The notes under the pieces: generated by a model
What the model was told of the DNA's origin: nothing
The model's input: the letters and a program-made list of their open reading frames with translations, nothing else
Databases searched by the model: none
Shown here: positions 52,926-62,373 of the stretch, one piece after another
How the letters are laid out: the number at the start of each line of letters is the position of its first letter
Position numbering within the stretch: position 1 is the stretch's first letter
Position numbers and translations under genes: made by a program
Assembly (NCBI GenBank): GCA_016705235.1
Contig: JADIYP010000003.1
Location: 186,001-250,000, forward strand
Source: Candidatus Leptovillus affinis
Lineage (GTDB): Bacteria > Chloroflexota > Anaerolineae > Promineifilales > Promineifilaceae
Length of the DNA stretch: 64,000 bases
Reading direction: 5' to 3'

Positions 52926-53936
52926 TCAGAAGCCAGGGCTGCTGACCAGAATTTTTTGCCGCAGCGCCTCAATTAACTCTCGACTGTCATCATCATGAAA
53001 CAGGGCAAAATGGCGTTTTTTGTAAGCCAATTCGCTCAGATTTTGGTGATACCGCACCAATCGCCAATAAGCTATAGGCCCATCATATAAAAAACAGGTT
53101 AACTGCGCTCTGATCCGTCGTCGGCCGGAGCAAACGGTCAGGTAATGGGAGCTTGTCAGATGCCCCAGATTCACTTCTTCCGCCAGGTATTGGCGCAGCC
53201 ATTGTCGTTCTTGCAGCAGCGCCCAAATGATAATCAGCAGGGTCAGCAGCACGCCGCCCCAATCGCTCACCAGGGCTACCAGACAAAGCAAATTGCCAAA
53301 GGAAACGGTGAAATTGTGCAGGAAATGGAGGAAAACGGCCGTACTCCATCCCCCAAGCAACGCTGCCACTTTAACCACCGGTCGAGTCGCCATCCGCGCC
53401 AGAGCAATACCCAGACCTGTCATGCTGCTGAATAGGGCATGGTTTAGCCCAAACACAATGCTGCGGACAAACACATTCATCCCCCAGGCCTCTAAGCCTC
53501 CTTCCCGATACACGCTCATGAAATAAAACACATTTTCCACCAGCGCAAACCCCAGCCCAACCATCGCGCCATAGATGATGCCATCCAATGGGCTGTCGAG
53601 TTCATTTCGCCAGATAAGCAAAATAGCCAGAACGGCCAACCCTTTGATCGATTCTTCGACAACGGGGGCGATCAGGCTGGCGCTAATGGTTTCTCCCAGA
53701 GTTTCGCCGGTTAGCCAGTAAATGGGCGCGCTGAGCAAGGTATTGAAAAAATAAGCGAAAAGGATGCTGGGGATGGCGCCCCAAAAAAATGTAGCCGTCA
53801 ACAACCACCACGGCTCTTTTTCATACCGGTCGAACCAGTAAATGAGAGCAATGTAGAGCAAGATTGGCAGAGTGGCAACGGCCGTGGAGAGTAAAAAAAT
53901 TTGAGTGGTAGATAAGGCCATGAAAGGTTCATGCAT
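52926..53936 (-). CDS. PrsW-family intramembrane metalloprotease
   Basis: 336 residues with about eight membrane segments. Family motifs: WFDRYEKEPWWLL, APVVEESIKGLAV (Glu-Glu-x2-Lys), GFALVEN, FGLNHALFSSMTG and FLHFLHNF. The paired Glu and His residues form the predicted zinc site. PrsW proteins cleave anti-sigma factors or other membrane proteins. The C-terminal 100 residues are cytoplasmic and polar. Start is uncertain between ATG 53936 and ATG 53921; neither has a good ribosome-binding site. Confidence 0.85.
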   Translation of the reverse strand: MHEPFMALSTTQIFLLSTAVATLPILLYIALIYWFDRYEKEPWWLLTATFFWGAIPSILFAYFFNTLLSAPIYWLTGETLGETISASLIAPVVEESIKGLAVLAILLIWRNELDSPLDGIIYGAMVGLGFALVENVFYFMSVYREGGLEAWGMNVFVRSIVFGLNHALFSSMTGLGIALARMATRPVVKVAALLGGWSTAVFLHFLHNFTVSFGNLLCLVALVSDWGGVLLTLLIIIWALLQERQWLRQYLAEEVNLGHLTSSHYLTVCSGRRRIRAQLTCFLYDGPIAYWRLVRYHQNLSELAYKKRHFALFHDDDSRELIEALRQKILVSSPGF

Positions 53937-54234
53937 TCGGTCAGCCGGGTGGTTTGTGGAAGTTCGGGCTTTCCACGAATGACCTGATCTCGAACAGGTG
54001 ATGCAGCAACAAAATTATACCGGTTTCCGGAGAGCCACCAAGTTGAGACCCTGACCGGAAGCAGCGTGAGTGGCGGGTTGGCTGGCTGCAACTTTTGTAA
54101 CAGACCTGCGTATGGGTAGACAGCTTGCCAATCGGACTTCGTTTGCAGGCTGATAAACGTCACGCAGGGGTAAAATTGCTCAGTGCTTTTTGCGAGGGTT
54201 CCCTGCACCAAACCAATTTGTGAGGAGCAATAAC
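53937..54234. other. Intergenic region between PrsW and DUF4342 genes
   Basis: 298 bp. I see no gene and no recognisable repeat; only TGAGGAG (54220-54226) before the next ATG stands out. Confidence 0.5.
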
Positions 54235-54597
54235 ATGACAGAAGAATTTGTAGATAACGTAGAAAAAGAAGAAATCCCGGTTTTAGAAGAAGCAGAAACA
54301 ATGGCAGAAGACGGCCGTTCCTGGTCCGAAGAATTCGTTGTTGCAGGTGGAGAGCTGGTGGGCATGGTTAAAAAACTGGTTCGCGAAGCCACCGTTCGCC
54401 GCCTGGTCATTAAAAACGAGAAGATGAATTTGAACCTGGAAGTACCCCTGGTTTTAGGCGTAACGGGCATTGCCCTGCTGCCGGCCTATGCGGCCGTGGC
54501 CTTAATCGCCGCCTTGGTGACAGATTGCACCATTCTGGTGGAACGGCACGAACCGGCCCCACAAGAAAAAGAGCCAGAATTGGCTCCCGAAGGGTAA
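54235..54597 (+). CDS. DUF4342 protein
   Basis: 120 residues from ATG 54235 with GAGGAG upstream. An acidic N-terminal 45 residues lead into the DUF4342 core: SEEFVVAGGELVGMVKKLVREATVRR in pieces, LVIKNEKMNLNLEVPLVLGV, then a hydrophobic segment AALVTDCTILVER. The core looks like an amphipathic helix, a strand pair and one membrane-associated segment. Function unknown; the family occurs widely in Chloroflexota and Firmicutes. Confidence 0.9.
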   Translation: MTEEFVDNVEKEEIPVLEEAETMAEDGRSWSEEFVVAGGELVGMVKKLVREATVRRLVIKNEKMNLNLEVPLVLGVTGIALLPAYAAVALIAALVTDCTILVERHEPAPQEKEPELAPEG

Positions 54598-54706
54598 TCT
54601 AACCGCCTAACTACGCTGCTTTCGGTGTTAGCGGCAAGCCCGAATCGTTTTTCGCCTGGTATCTGGCGCACCTTGACGTTAAATCTTTCGGGTTCTTTGG
54701 CACAAA

Positions 54707-55738
54707 TTAAACCTGACAGGCAAGAAACAGCCTGTCAGGTTTTTTTGTTTTGAGGGCTTTTAGGCGTTTGCGCGCTTCTGTGGGAGAGGTTGCCAGGGCT
54801 GTGAGCGCCCCGTATCCTTCCAAAATGAAGGAAGCTGAGACCATGCCCATCTTGGCAGCCTGCAGTGGATCGTGGGTGGTGGCCAGACCGACCATAAACC
54901 CGCCACAAAAGGCGTCACCGGCGCCGGTGACATCGACGACTCGTTCGTCGTTGGGGGCGTGGTAGGGGGGGAGGTGGGTGATACGGCCGTTTCCCTCAGA
55001 TACCAACACCCCTTCTGCACCCATTTTAATGATCACCAACCTGGCTCCCAATTGGACCAAAGTCGTGGCAGCTTCTTCCATGCTCACGCCGTTACCCATT
55101 AGCGAATGAATTTCCTCGCGGCTGGGCAGAAAGGCGTCGATGTGGGGCAAAAATGTGGCCAGATGGGGGATCAATTCAGGAACCATGTACCGTTCGCCTG
55201 GGTCAACGGTAATCTGGCGCACGCCAAATTGCCGCAGAGTGGCCGGAATGTACATGTGGCTGCGGAGCGAGTGGGGCGATAGGTGCACGGCCGTTGCGTC
55301 ATCATACGCAATCGGCCAATCTATCGGCCGCAAGGCCAACGGTTCGTACACGTACGGATCATCCTGGCCGGGGGTGGAGTGGAGATAGTCCGTCAGCGCG
55401 GGCGGGAGCGGCTGCTGGATGCGGCGGAAGTGAGCGGCTGGATTGGTGTCGTCTCGACGGCCGTCTGGCGTATAGGCAAAAAACGTACGATGATCCTGGT
55501 CGCCCGGCACACGAATCAGACCGGTTGTGTCCAGACCACGTTCCGCCAGTTCATCTAACCAATGTTGGGGGTAGTTTTCGCCTAAACGCGCCCAGAGGCC
55601 GACATTTTTTGTCCAGATAGAGGCTCCAACGGCCGAAAATAGGGCATTTCCACCCGGCAAGCCTGTGTACGCTTTCCCATCGTGGGTGATCAAATAATCG
55701 ATTCGCAGTCCGCCACCGGTAATGAACTTCTTGGTCAT
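54707..55738 (-). CDS. PfkB-family carbohydrate/nucleoside kinase
   Basis: 343 residues. ATP-dependent sugar kinase fold: N-terminal GGGLRIDY and LPGGNALFSAVGAS, and the C-terminal signature VDVTGAGDAFCGGFMVGL with the catalytic Asp. The middle is unusual, with long loops around PDGRRDDTN and PVYEPLALRPIDWP-like segments, so the substrate is not obvious. The last codons fold into the terminator at 54709-54745. Confidence 0.88.
   Translation of the reverse strand: MTKKFITGGGLRIDYLITHDGKAYTGLPGGNALFSAVGASIWTKNVGLWARLGENYPQHWLDELAERGLDTTGLIRVPGDQDHRTFFAYTPDGRRDDTNPAAHFRRIQQPLPPALTDYLHSTPGQDDPYVYEPLALRPIDWPIAYDDATAVHLSPHSLRSHMYIPATLRQFGVRQITVDPGERYMVPELIPHLATFLPHIDAFLPSREEIHSLMGNGVSMEEAATTLVQLGARLVIIKMGAEGVLVSEGNGRITHLPPYHAPNDERVVDVTGAGDAFCGGFMVGLATTHDPLQAAKMGMVSASFILEGYGALTALATSPTEARKRLKALKTKKPDRLFLACQV
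54709..54745. terminator. Terminator overlapping the end of the PfkB gene
   Basis: 13-bp stem AAACCTGACAGGC / GCCTGTCAGGTTT, 8-nt loop, T-run on the plus strand. It can stop the DUF4342 transcript; on the minus strand the stem lies within the last codons. Confidence 0.9.
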
Positions 55739-55879
55739 ATTTTTTCTCAGTCTGTTCTAAAAGAGTATACTGGCGCAGGCACGGTTTGCCGTTTATAGCG
55801 CGTTAATTTTATTATCGGCGGGCATTATAAGGGTAGTTTGCACTGGTGATGGCTCGATTTTAGGCAGGTTGGAGGCGGT

Positions 55880-56467
55880 ATGTCTGAGGATGTGGCGACA
55901 AAATGGAACGGCCGTTACTCGGCTGAAGGTGTCCAATGGCAAACCAGCCCGCCGCGAGACTTGTTGCTGAGCTTTGTGGATCGCCTGCCGGCAAGTGGCC
56001 TGGCGTTAGACGCTGCTGCCGGAGTGGGGGTCAATGGCTTGGTATTGGCGCGGCGCGGGCTGCATGTGGTCTGTCTGGATGTTTCGGAAGTGGGTTTGCG
56101 GCTGGCCAGGGAACAGGCGCGGCGCGAAAATTTGTGGCTGGAAACGGCCGTCTACGACCTCTCTCATCCCTGGTTTCCGCCAGCCTGTTTCGATGTTATT
56201 CTCAATTTTCGCTTTTTAGAACGAGCGACTTTCCCGATGTATCGGCGCGCGCTCAAACCGGGGGGATGGCTCCTGTTCGAGACCTTTGTCCGCACGCCGG
56301 AGACGCACACGGACGTCGATTTTTATCTGCTGTCCGGCGAATTAAGTGCTGCTTTTGCCGATTTTGACGTGCTGCATGATGAGGAGCTTACGAGGGTAAA
56401 CGGCCGTTCCGGGCAACCAAAATCTACAGCGCAGTTGGTGGCGCGCAAGCCAGGTGATCTAGATTAG
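55880..56467 (+). CDS. Class I SAM-dependent methyltransferase
   Basis: 195 residues, GGAGG upstream of ATG. TehB-like small methyltransferase. It opens WNGRYSAEGVQWQTSPPRDLL. Motif I is LALDAAAGVGVNGLVLA, with an Asp after strand 2 (CLDVSEVGL). YDLSHPWFPPACFDVIL is the motif II region, and LKPGGWLLFETF is motif III. Substrate unknown. Confidence 0.85.
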   Translation: MSEDVATKWNGRYSAEGVQWQTSPPRDLLLSFVDRLPASGLALDAAAGVGVNGLVLARRGLHVVCLDVSEVGLRLAREQARRENLWLETAVYDLSHPWFPPACFDVILNFRFLERATFPMYRRALKPGGWLLFETFVRTPETHTDVDFYLLSGELSAAFADFDVLHDEELTRVNGRSGQPKSTAQLVARKPGDLD

Positions 56468-56480
56468 AGATTACCAATCT

Positions 56481-56591
56481 GATTGACTGACAAAACTTAT
56501 CTAACCGCGGAGGGCGCGGAGAGCGCGGAGTTTTTACCAGAGAAAACCTCTGCGCCCTCCGCGGTAAAATTCTGAGATTTGTCAATCAATC
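56481..56591. repeat. Palindromic intergenic element
   Basis: Nested inverted repeats: outer GATTGACTGACAAA / TTTGTCAATCAATC, inner ACCGCGGAGGGCGC / GCGCCCTCCGCGGT around a GAGAGCGCGGAG tract. It is about 111 bp, non-coding, and probably a MITE-like or REP-like unit. No target duplication was found. Confidence 0.7.
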
Positions 56592-56624
56592 GGGATTGCC
56601 AACCTCCAATCCCTAATTTCCCAC

Positions 56625-58292
56625 TCACGGCATCGGAAAAGCCCGGCTGCGGTCATAAATTTGTTGCAGGATGACTGCGCCTTCTTCCGGCGTGGCCAGG
56701 CGGGGTTGGCCGCCGAACTGAATGATGGCCGGCACAAATTCCAACTGGCGCACGCCATCCGCATCTAGCCAGACGTTGAGCAGCACGGTGTTCGGTTCGC
56801 CGTCAATGTTAAAGGCGAAATTGCCCAGCCCGTACACAATCACCCCATCCTTGTAAAATTCTACACCCTGCAAAATATGGGCGTGGTGGCCGATAACGAT
56901 GTCGGCCCCGGCGTCTATGGCGGCGTGAGCGGCGTCTAGCTGCTCCTGGCTGGGCGGGATAACGTATTCGTACCCGCTGTGTACGATCACCACAACCAGG
57001 TCGGCCTGAGGGCGCACGGCCGTTACGTCCTGAGTAATCTCTGCCGGTACAGCCCAGGCTAAGCCTGGTGTGTCAGCGGTGGCTGTCCACGTGGCCGTGT
57101 CGAAATGGCTGGTCACTTCGACCGGAACCTGCACGTAGCTGAGAAAGGCCACAGTCAGGCCGTTGGCTTCGGTGATGAAAGGCGCGCGCGCCGCAGCGGC
57201 GTTGACGCCGGCGCCGATTACGGCCACGTTCTGCTCGTTCAGCAGGCCGATGCCTTGCAGCAGCGATTCCGGCCCATAATCCAGGGCGTGGTTGTTCGCC
57301 AGAGACATCACATCAAACCCGGCATTGCCGATGGTTTGGGCGGCTGCAGGCGGCGACTGGAAGGTGTAATTTTTGGGCGCAGGCTCGCCAATGTCGCCCA
57401 GAGCGGTTTCCAGATTACCCACCGCCAGGTCGGCAGATTGGAGGTAGGCGGCGAAATTGGCGAAAGGGAAATCGATGTGGCCTTCAATGATCGCGTTGCC
57501 CAGCGAACGATCCAGATTCACGTCACCCACAGCGGCCAGTTTGATGACTGGTTTGGGAGCCAAAACGGGCTGGAGGATGGCGGCCAGATCGGCTACGGCC
57601 GTTTCGTACCCCGCCTGCCCCACCAACGACCAGCTATCCCACAGCGGATAATCCGGGTCGTCGGGTTGGTACCCGTCGATCAGCAGCGGCCGCTGCGTGG
57701 GCGGCATGTCCGACCAGGGCATCACTTTGGCCAGGGCATGGCCGTTGGCCACAATGGCCTGCGCTTCGGCCAGATTGGCGTAGTCCCAACTGTGGTTGAA
57801 TGGCACGGTCAATACCAGCGGCTCGCGGGACACTATCAGGCCAGCGTCGCTGTGGGCCAGCGTGATGGCGGCGTTGGCTGCGTCGGCGGCCACAATTTGC
57901 CACTCCCAGGCCGATTCGGCCTGCGCCAGTGCTTGCGATACGCTTTCCAGCCATTCGGCGGGCAGGCTGAGGGTGACAGCCGGTTTGGGTGTGGGCGATG
58001 GTAGGGCAGTGGCCGTTGGAGTGGCCGTTGGAACGGCCGTTGCTTCTGCTGTAGAAGTGGGCGGAACGGCCGTTGGGGCTGGCGTGTCTGTCGGTGACAT
58101 GGGTTTGCCGAGGGCGGCGGGTTCGCTAACGGCCGTCGCCGGCGGCGCAAGCGTTGGGCTAGACGGCGCGGCGGCCGGCCCACAACCCGCTATCACCAGC
58201 AAAAACAGGATAAGAAAGAAACCTGGCACGCGCAAAGGCAGTCCATAATCTTCAGGTTTTTTCGCGTTTAGCCGTGTCCAAAATTCGATCAT
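56625..58292 (-). CDS. CapA-family (poly-gamma-glutamate capsule type) lipoprotein
   Basis: 555 residues from ATG 58292, with GGAG 7 bp upstream and a 4-bp ATGA overlap with the preceding VanY gene. Signal peptide with lipobox (VIAGC), a long Pro/Thr linker, and a periplasmic-binding-like segment (LAEWLESVSQALAQ region) precede the CapA metallophosphatase-like domain: AVGDVNLDRSLG, GNLETALGD, LANNHALDYG, VIVHSGYEYV and GHHAHILQGVEFY. Together with VanY it suggests a surface-polymer or wall-modifying unit. Confidence 0.85.
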   Translation of the reverse strand: MIEFWTRLNAKKPEDYGLPLRVPGFFLILFLLVIAGCGPAAAPSSPTLAPPATAVSEPAALGKPMSPTDTPAPTAVPPTSTAEATAVPTATPTATALPSPTPKPAVTLSLPAEWLESVSQALAQAESAWEWQIVAADAANAAITLAHSDAGLIVSREPLVLTVPFNHSWDYANLAEAQAIVANGHALAKVMPWSDMPPTQRPLLIDGYQPDDPDYPLWDSWSLVGQAGYETAVADLAAILQPVLAPKPVIKLAAVGDVNLDRSLGNAIIEGHIDFPFANFAAYLQSADLAVGNLETALGDIGEPAPKNYTFQSPPAAAQTIGNAGFDVMSLANNHALDYGPESLLQGIGLLNEQNVAVIGAGVNAAAARAPFITEANGLTVAFLSYVQVPVEVTSHFDTATWTATADTPGLAWAVPAEITQDVTAVRPQADLVVVIVHSGYEYVIPPSQEQLDAAHAAIDAGADIVIGHHAHILQGVEFYKDGVIVYGLGNFAFNIDGEPNTVLLNVWLDADGVRQLEFVPAIIQFGGQPRLATPEEGAVILQQIYDRSRAFPMP

Positions 58293-59218
58293 GACTGCTC
58301 CGGAATGCAAGGTTCGGGTTGGTTGGCAAGCTGGTACTCAGTTAGCGTCTGGCCCAGTTCTTTGAGGCGCGTGGCCATTTCCACGCCCACGTAGCGGTAG
58401 TGCCAGGGTTCATAATAAAGGCCGGTCAGTTCAAACGTTTCCCGCGTATAACTCAGGGTAAACCCGAACCGGTGGGCGTTCTCTAGCAGCCACGCGCCTT
58501 CGCTCGTCTTGAAGAAGTAGGTATGAAATTCAATGTCCGCCTGACCCACAACATCGGCCAATTCTGGCGAACCAAAGTCAACGGCCGTGCCCAATTGATG
58601 CTCGCTGTGTCCTGGCGGCGCGCTGACAATGGTCGCGCTGTCCGGGTTTTGTTCCAGCCATTTGCTAAAGGCGACACTCTGCGCATAGTAACTGCGATAA
58701 CCGGAGATAATCTGCGGTTTTAGGCCGGCGACCTGCATCGCCGTAACCATTTCCACCAGTTGATCGATAGCTACCTGGCGGATTTCAGTAGGATACCCAA
58801 GCGTTATGTCAACCGGGAAATAATCTGCCAGGGCTACGAGGTCTTGCGGGGCATAATCGCGGCTCAGGCCATACGTAAGGGTGACCAGCGTGAGCAGATC
58901 GTCTTGTGGCAATCGTTGGGTGCAGGCGGGGATGGGTGTGGCGGTGGGTGTGGCTGATGGCGTGTTGGTGATTTGTGGGGTGGGTGTCGGCGTGATGGTG
59001 GGGATGGGCGTGGGGGTGGCCGGCGCGGCTTTGGCGCTGGGTTCAACGGCCGTTTCCGTCCTAATGGTGGCGGTGGGCGGCAAAGGTGGAACGGCCGTAA
59101 CTGTGGGAGAAACGGTGGTTGGGGGAACGGCCGTTCCCGCGTCAGTAGTTGTCGGCTGGCAGCCAATCAGAAGCAGGCTCACCAGCAATCCAAAAATAAT
59201 CCAGTTGCGTCGTATCAT
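58289..59218 (-). CDS. VanY-type D-alanyl-D-alanine carboxypeptidase lipoprotein
   Basis: 309 residues from ATG 59218. Lipobox LLIGC after a short hydrophobic signal. A 90-residue Thr/Pro linker with several octamer-encoded TAVPP segments follows. The VanY zinc-peptidase domain has SGYRSYYAQ, PPGHSEHQLGTAVDFG (His/Asp zinc ligands) and EPWHYRYVG (catalytic Glu and last His). It trims the terminal D-Ala of cell-wall peptides. Coupled to the CapA gene by a 4-bp overlap. Confidence 0.92.
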   Translation of the reverse strand: MIRRNWIIFGLLVSLLLIGCQPTTTDAGTAVPPTTVSPTVTAVPPLPPTATIRTETAVEPSAKAAPATPTPIPTITPTPTPQITNTPSATPTATPIPACTQRLPQDDLLTLVTLTYGLSRDYAPQDLVALADYFPVDITLGYPTEIRQVAIDQLVEMVTAMQVAGLKPQIISGYRSYYAQSVAFSKWLEQNPDSATIVSAPPGHSEHQLGTAVDFGSPELADVVGQADIEFHTYFFKTSEGAWLLENAHRFGFTLSYTRETFELTGLYYEPWHYRYVGVEMATRLKELGQTLTEYQLANQPEPCIPEQS

Positions 59219-59310
59219 GGCGACGGAATTGTAGCGCAGATGCCAACAGAGCAACAATGGCCACAACCAGTTGTGAAAAACGTTTTGCTTGCGTTAAGGA
59301 ATGAATTGAC

Positions 59311-59349
59311 CCGGAAGTGGACCAATTTTGCACGTCGGTCCACTTCCGG
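59311..59349. repeat. Perfect 13-bp inverted repeat
   Basis: CCGGAAGTGGACC / GGTCCACTTCCGG with a 13-nt spacer, between the end of tadA and the VanY start. There is no T-run on either side, so it may be an operator or stabilising stem rather than a classical terminator. Confidence 0.7.
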
Positions 59350-59368
59350 CAGATGCTCGAAGAGGGGG

Positions 59369-60676
59369 TTAACGCCGCCGCTGTTGGGCAGCGCGGCTGC
59401 CGGATGTCATAAACATGGAGGCGGGGAGATTAAAGCCATACGTTTTTAACCGATGCTCAATCATCGGCCGGCCGCCGCCGGGAACAAAGTCGCCCATGAC
59501 CTTTCCATCACGCTCCCCTAATTCTGCGAACTTGAAAATATCTTGCATCACCGGCGTTTCGCCTTCCATGCCGCTGATTTCAGTGATGGCTGTAACTTTG
59601 CGGCTGCCGTCGCGCAGGCGTTCCTGCTGCACAATCAGGTTGATCGCCGACACAATTTGCTTGCGCACCACCGACAGCGGCAAGTCCATTCCGGCCATCA
59701 GGACCAATGTTTCCAGGCGGGAGACGGTGTCGCGCGGGCTGTTGGCATGGACGGTTGTCAGGCTGCCATCGTGGCCGGTGTTCATGGCTTGCAGCATATC
59801 CAGCGCTTCGCCGCCACGGCATTCGCCCACGACGATGCGTTCGGGGCGCATACGCAGCGAGTTGATGACCAGATCACGAATGGAGACTTCAGTGTCGCCG
59901 CGGCGGGTGGGTTTTTTGGTTTCCAGGCGCACCACATGCCGCTGCGACAGGTTCAACTCGGCGGCGTCTTCAATGGTGACGATGCGATCACCATCGGGAA
60001 TAAAGCTGGAAAGCACGTTGAGCAGGGTGGTTTTGCCGGAGCCGGTGCCGCCTGAGACGACAATGTTCAACTTAGAAACGACGCAGGCGCGCAAAAATTC
60101 GGCCATGTCGTCGTTGAGGCTGCCAAAATTGATGAGGTCTTGAATGCCAAAAGGCGTTTTGGAGAATTTGCGGATGGTGATGTTGGGGCCGTCGATGGCG
60201 CAGGGGGCGACGACGGCATTGACGCGCGAGCCATCGGGCAAACGGGCGTCTACCAGCGGGTTTTCGCGGTTGGCCACGCGCCCCAGGGGTTTGATGATTT
60301 TGTTGATGACTCGTTCGATGTGCCCATCGTTGACAAAGAAGGCGTCGGTTTCCACCATTTTGCCTTTGCGCTCGATGTAGACCAGGTCTGCCCGATTCAC
60401 CATCACTTCGGTGACGGTTTCGTCTTTGAGCAGCGGCTCCAGAGGCCCAAAGCCGACGATTTCGTCGACCAGGCAGTTAAAAAAGTCTTCTTCCTGGTCT
60501 GGGGGAATGTTGAGACGGGTGTGTTTGCGGGCCATTTCGTAGCGGTCACGGATGAGTTGGATGGTTTGGAGGTCGCGGTTAACGGCCGTTTTATCGGCCA
60601 GTGAGGCTTCTATTTTTTCGGCCAACCACAATTTTGCTTTGGCCAGTTCACGGTTGCTTTCCAAATTAGCCGACAT
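59369..60676 (-). CDS. CpaF/TadA-type secretion ATPase
   Basis: 435 residues. Hexameric type II/IV secretion or Tad pilus ATPase. N-terminal helical part, then VTEVMVNRADLVYIERKG, a Walker A GGTGSGKTTLLN, an Asp box (VTIEDAAELN), Walker B region RIVVGECRGGEALDML with its conserved Glu, and the His box TGHDGSLTTVHANS. No tadB, tadC or pilin genes are beside it; the partner genes, if any, lie elsewhere. Confidence 0.94.
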   Translation of the reverse strand: MSANLESNRELAKAKLWLAEKIEASLADKTAVNRDLQTIQLIRDRYEMARKHTRLNIPPDQEEDFFNCLVDEIVGFGPLEPLLKDETVTEVMVNRADLVYIERKGKMVETDAFFVNDGHIERVINKIIKPLGRVANRENPLVDARLPDGSRVNAVVAPCAIDGPNITIRKFSKTPFGIQDLINFGSLNDDMAEFLRACVVSKLNIVVSGGTGSGKTTLLNVLSSFIPDGDRIVTIEDAAELNLSQRHVVRLETKKPTRRGDTEVSIRDLVINSLRMRPERIVVGECRGGEALDMLQAMNTGHDGSLTTVHANSPRDTVSRLETLVLMAGMDLPLSVVRKQIVSAINLIVQQERLRDGSRKVTAITEISGMEGETPVMQDIFKFAELGERDGKVMGDFVPGGGRPMIEHRLKTYGFNLPASMFMTSGSRAAQQRRR

Positions 60677-60771
60677 GGTTTTTTCCTCGGTTGCCTTACT
60701 GCTGGGTTATGACCAAGTAATACCACTCAATTATAGGCGTGTTGGGGCGGTTTTCGTATAGGTTATGTTGC

Positions 60772-62373
60772 CTATTGTGCGTCTGTGGCGACCGAAGGGC
60801 TGCCCCAGCCGCCGCCGCCGGGCGTTTCCAGGCGCAAGATGTCGCCGGCGGCCAGTTGCAAGGCGGCTTTGCCCGGCAAGATGGTTTCCTGGTGGTTGTG
60901 GATGAGGCTGTTGCGGCCGGGTTGTCCGGGTTCGCCGCCTTGCAGGCCGTAACACGGCCGTTCCCGCCGTTCGCTGATCACGCTGATGGTTACGGGCGTA
61001 AGAAATTCGATGGTGCGAATCAGGCCATCTCCGCCGCGATGACGGCCGTTCCCCCCTGACCCGTCTCGCAGCGCATACGCGCCCACGCGCAGCGGGAAGG
61101 CGTATTCCAACGCCTCGATGGGCGTGTTGCGCGTATTGCTCATGTGGACATGCACCCCCGACGCGCCATTCCCTTGCGGTCCTGCGCCCGCGCCGCCGCC
61201 GATGGTTTCATAATACGCAAAGGTTTCGCCGCTGCTCGTCTTCCCGCCGAAGGTGAGGTTGTTCATGGTTCCCTGACTGGCGGCCGGAATGAGATCGGGC
61301 AGCGCCTGGGCCAATGCGCCAAAGACCACGTCCACAATGCGCTGCGAGGTTTCCACGTTGCCGGCGGCTACGGCGTGCGGCGGGCGCGGGTCCAACAAGC
61401 TGCCGGGCGGGATGCGCAGCGTCAGCGGCGCGAAGGCCCCTTCGTTCATGGGTAAGTCGGTTTGCAGCAAGGCCAGGGCTACGCAGCGCAGGCAGTAGGC
61501 CACGGCCGACTGCACGATGGCCGGTACGGCGTTGAGGTTGCCCGCCACGGCCGTTCCCGTGCCGCTAAAGTCTACAGTCATCTCGTCGGCGTGGATGGTG
61601 ATGACGGCGCAAATGGGCACGGCCGTTTGCCCATCGTTATCCAAATAATCGGTGAAGGTGAAACGGCCGTTGGGTATCTGGGCCACGGCGGCGTGGGTCA
61701 TGCGGGCGGCATACGCGATGAGGGCATCGGCGTGGGTCACGGTTTCGGACAATCCATACCGGGCCACAATTTCTTGCAGCCGCTGTGCGCCGATGGTATG
61801 AGCGGCCGTTTGCGCTGCCAGATCGCCATTCCGCTCGTCGGGCGTGCGCACGTTGCGCAAAATCAACTGCCAAACCGCTTCGTTTCGCTGTCCGCGGTCT
61901 ACCAGTTTGATGGGCGGGATGATGATGCCCTCCTGGAAAAGCTCGTTGGACAGGGGCATGGAGCCGGGCGACATGCCGCCCACGTCGGCGTGGTGGGCGC
62001 GGCTGGCGACGAAAAAGTCGGGCGACTGAAGAGTAGCGATTGGCGATTGGACGAAGACGGGCGAGACGAGGGTGATGTCTGGCAGGTGATTGCCGCCCTG
62101 GTAAGGATCATTGAGGATAACGACGTCGCCGGGATGGAAGGGGGCGCAGCGGTTGATGGCGGCGCGCACAGAAGCGGGCATGGCTCCCAAATGAACGGGA
62201 ATGTGGGCGGCCTGGGCCAGGAGACGGCCGTCGCCTAAAAACAGGGCGCAGCTAAAATCCAGGCGCTCTTTAATGTTCGGGCTGTAAGCCGCCCGGCCAA
62301 GCGTCACCCCCATTTCCTCGGCCACAGAGGAAAATAGATGACGAAAGATCGAAAGTGAAGCGGCGTCAGTCAT
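60772..62373 (-). CDS. hyuB: Hydantoinase B/oxoprolinase family protein
   Basis: 533 residues. HyuB-type subunit of ATP-dependent N-methylhydantoinase/5-oxoprolinase/acetone-carboxylase-like enzymes. Motifs: DFSCALFLGDGRLLAQAAHIPVHLG in pieces, DPYQGGNHLPDITLV, ARAHHADVGG, VDFSGTGTAVAGNLNA, GGGAGAGPQGNGASGVHVHMSNTRNTPIEALE in short pieces, and RDGSGGNGRHRGGDG. No hyuA partner is within the window. Its start overlaps the preceding phosphoribosyltransferase by 8 bp. Confidence 0.92.
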   Translation of the reverse strand: MTDAASLSIFRHLFSSVAEEMGVTLGRAAYSPNIKERLDFSCALFLGDGRLLAQAAHIPVHLGAMPASVRAAINRCAPFHPGDVVILNDPYQGGNHLPDITLVSPVFVQSPIATLQSPDFFVASRAHHADVGGMSPGSMPLSNELFQEGIIIPPIKLVDRGQRNEAVWQLILRNVRTPDERNGDLAAQTAAHTIGAQRLQEIVARYGLSETVTHADALIAYAARMTHAAVAQIPNGRFTFTDYLDNDGQTAVPICAVITIHADEMTVDFSGTGTAVAGNLNAVPAIVQSAVAYCLRCVALALLQTDLPMNEGAFAPLTLRIPPGSLLDPRPPHAVAAGNVETSQRIVDVVFGALAQALPDLIPAASQGTMNNLTFGGKTSSGETFAYYETIGGGAGAGPQGNGASGVHVHMSNTRNTPIEALEYAFPLRVGAYALRDGSGGNGRHRGGDGLIRTIEFLTPVTISVISERRERPCYGLQGGEPGQPGRNSLIHNHQETILPGKAALQLAAGDILRLETPGGGGWGSPSVATDAQ

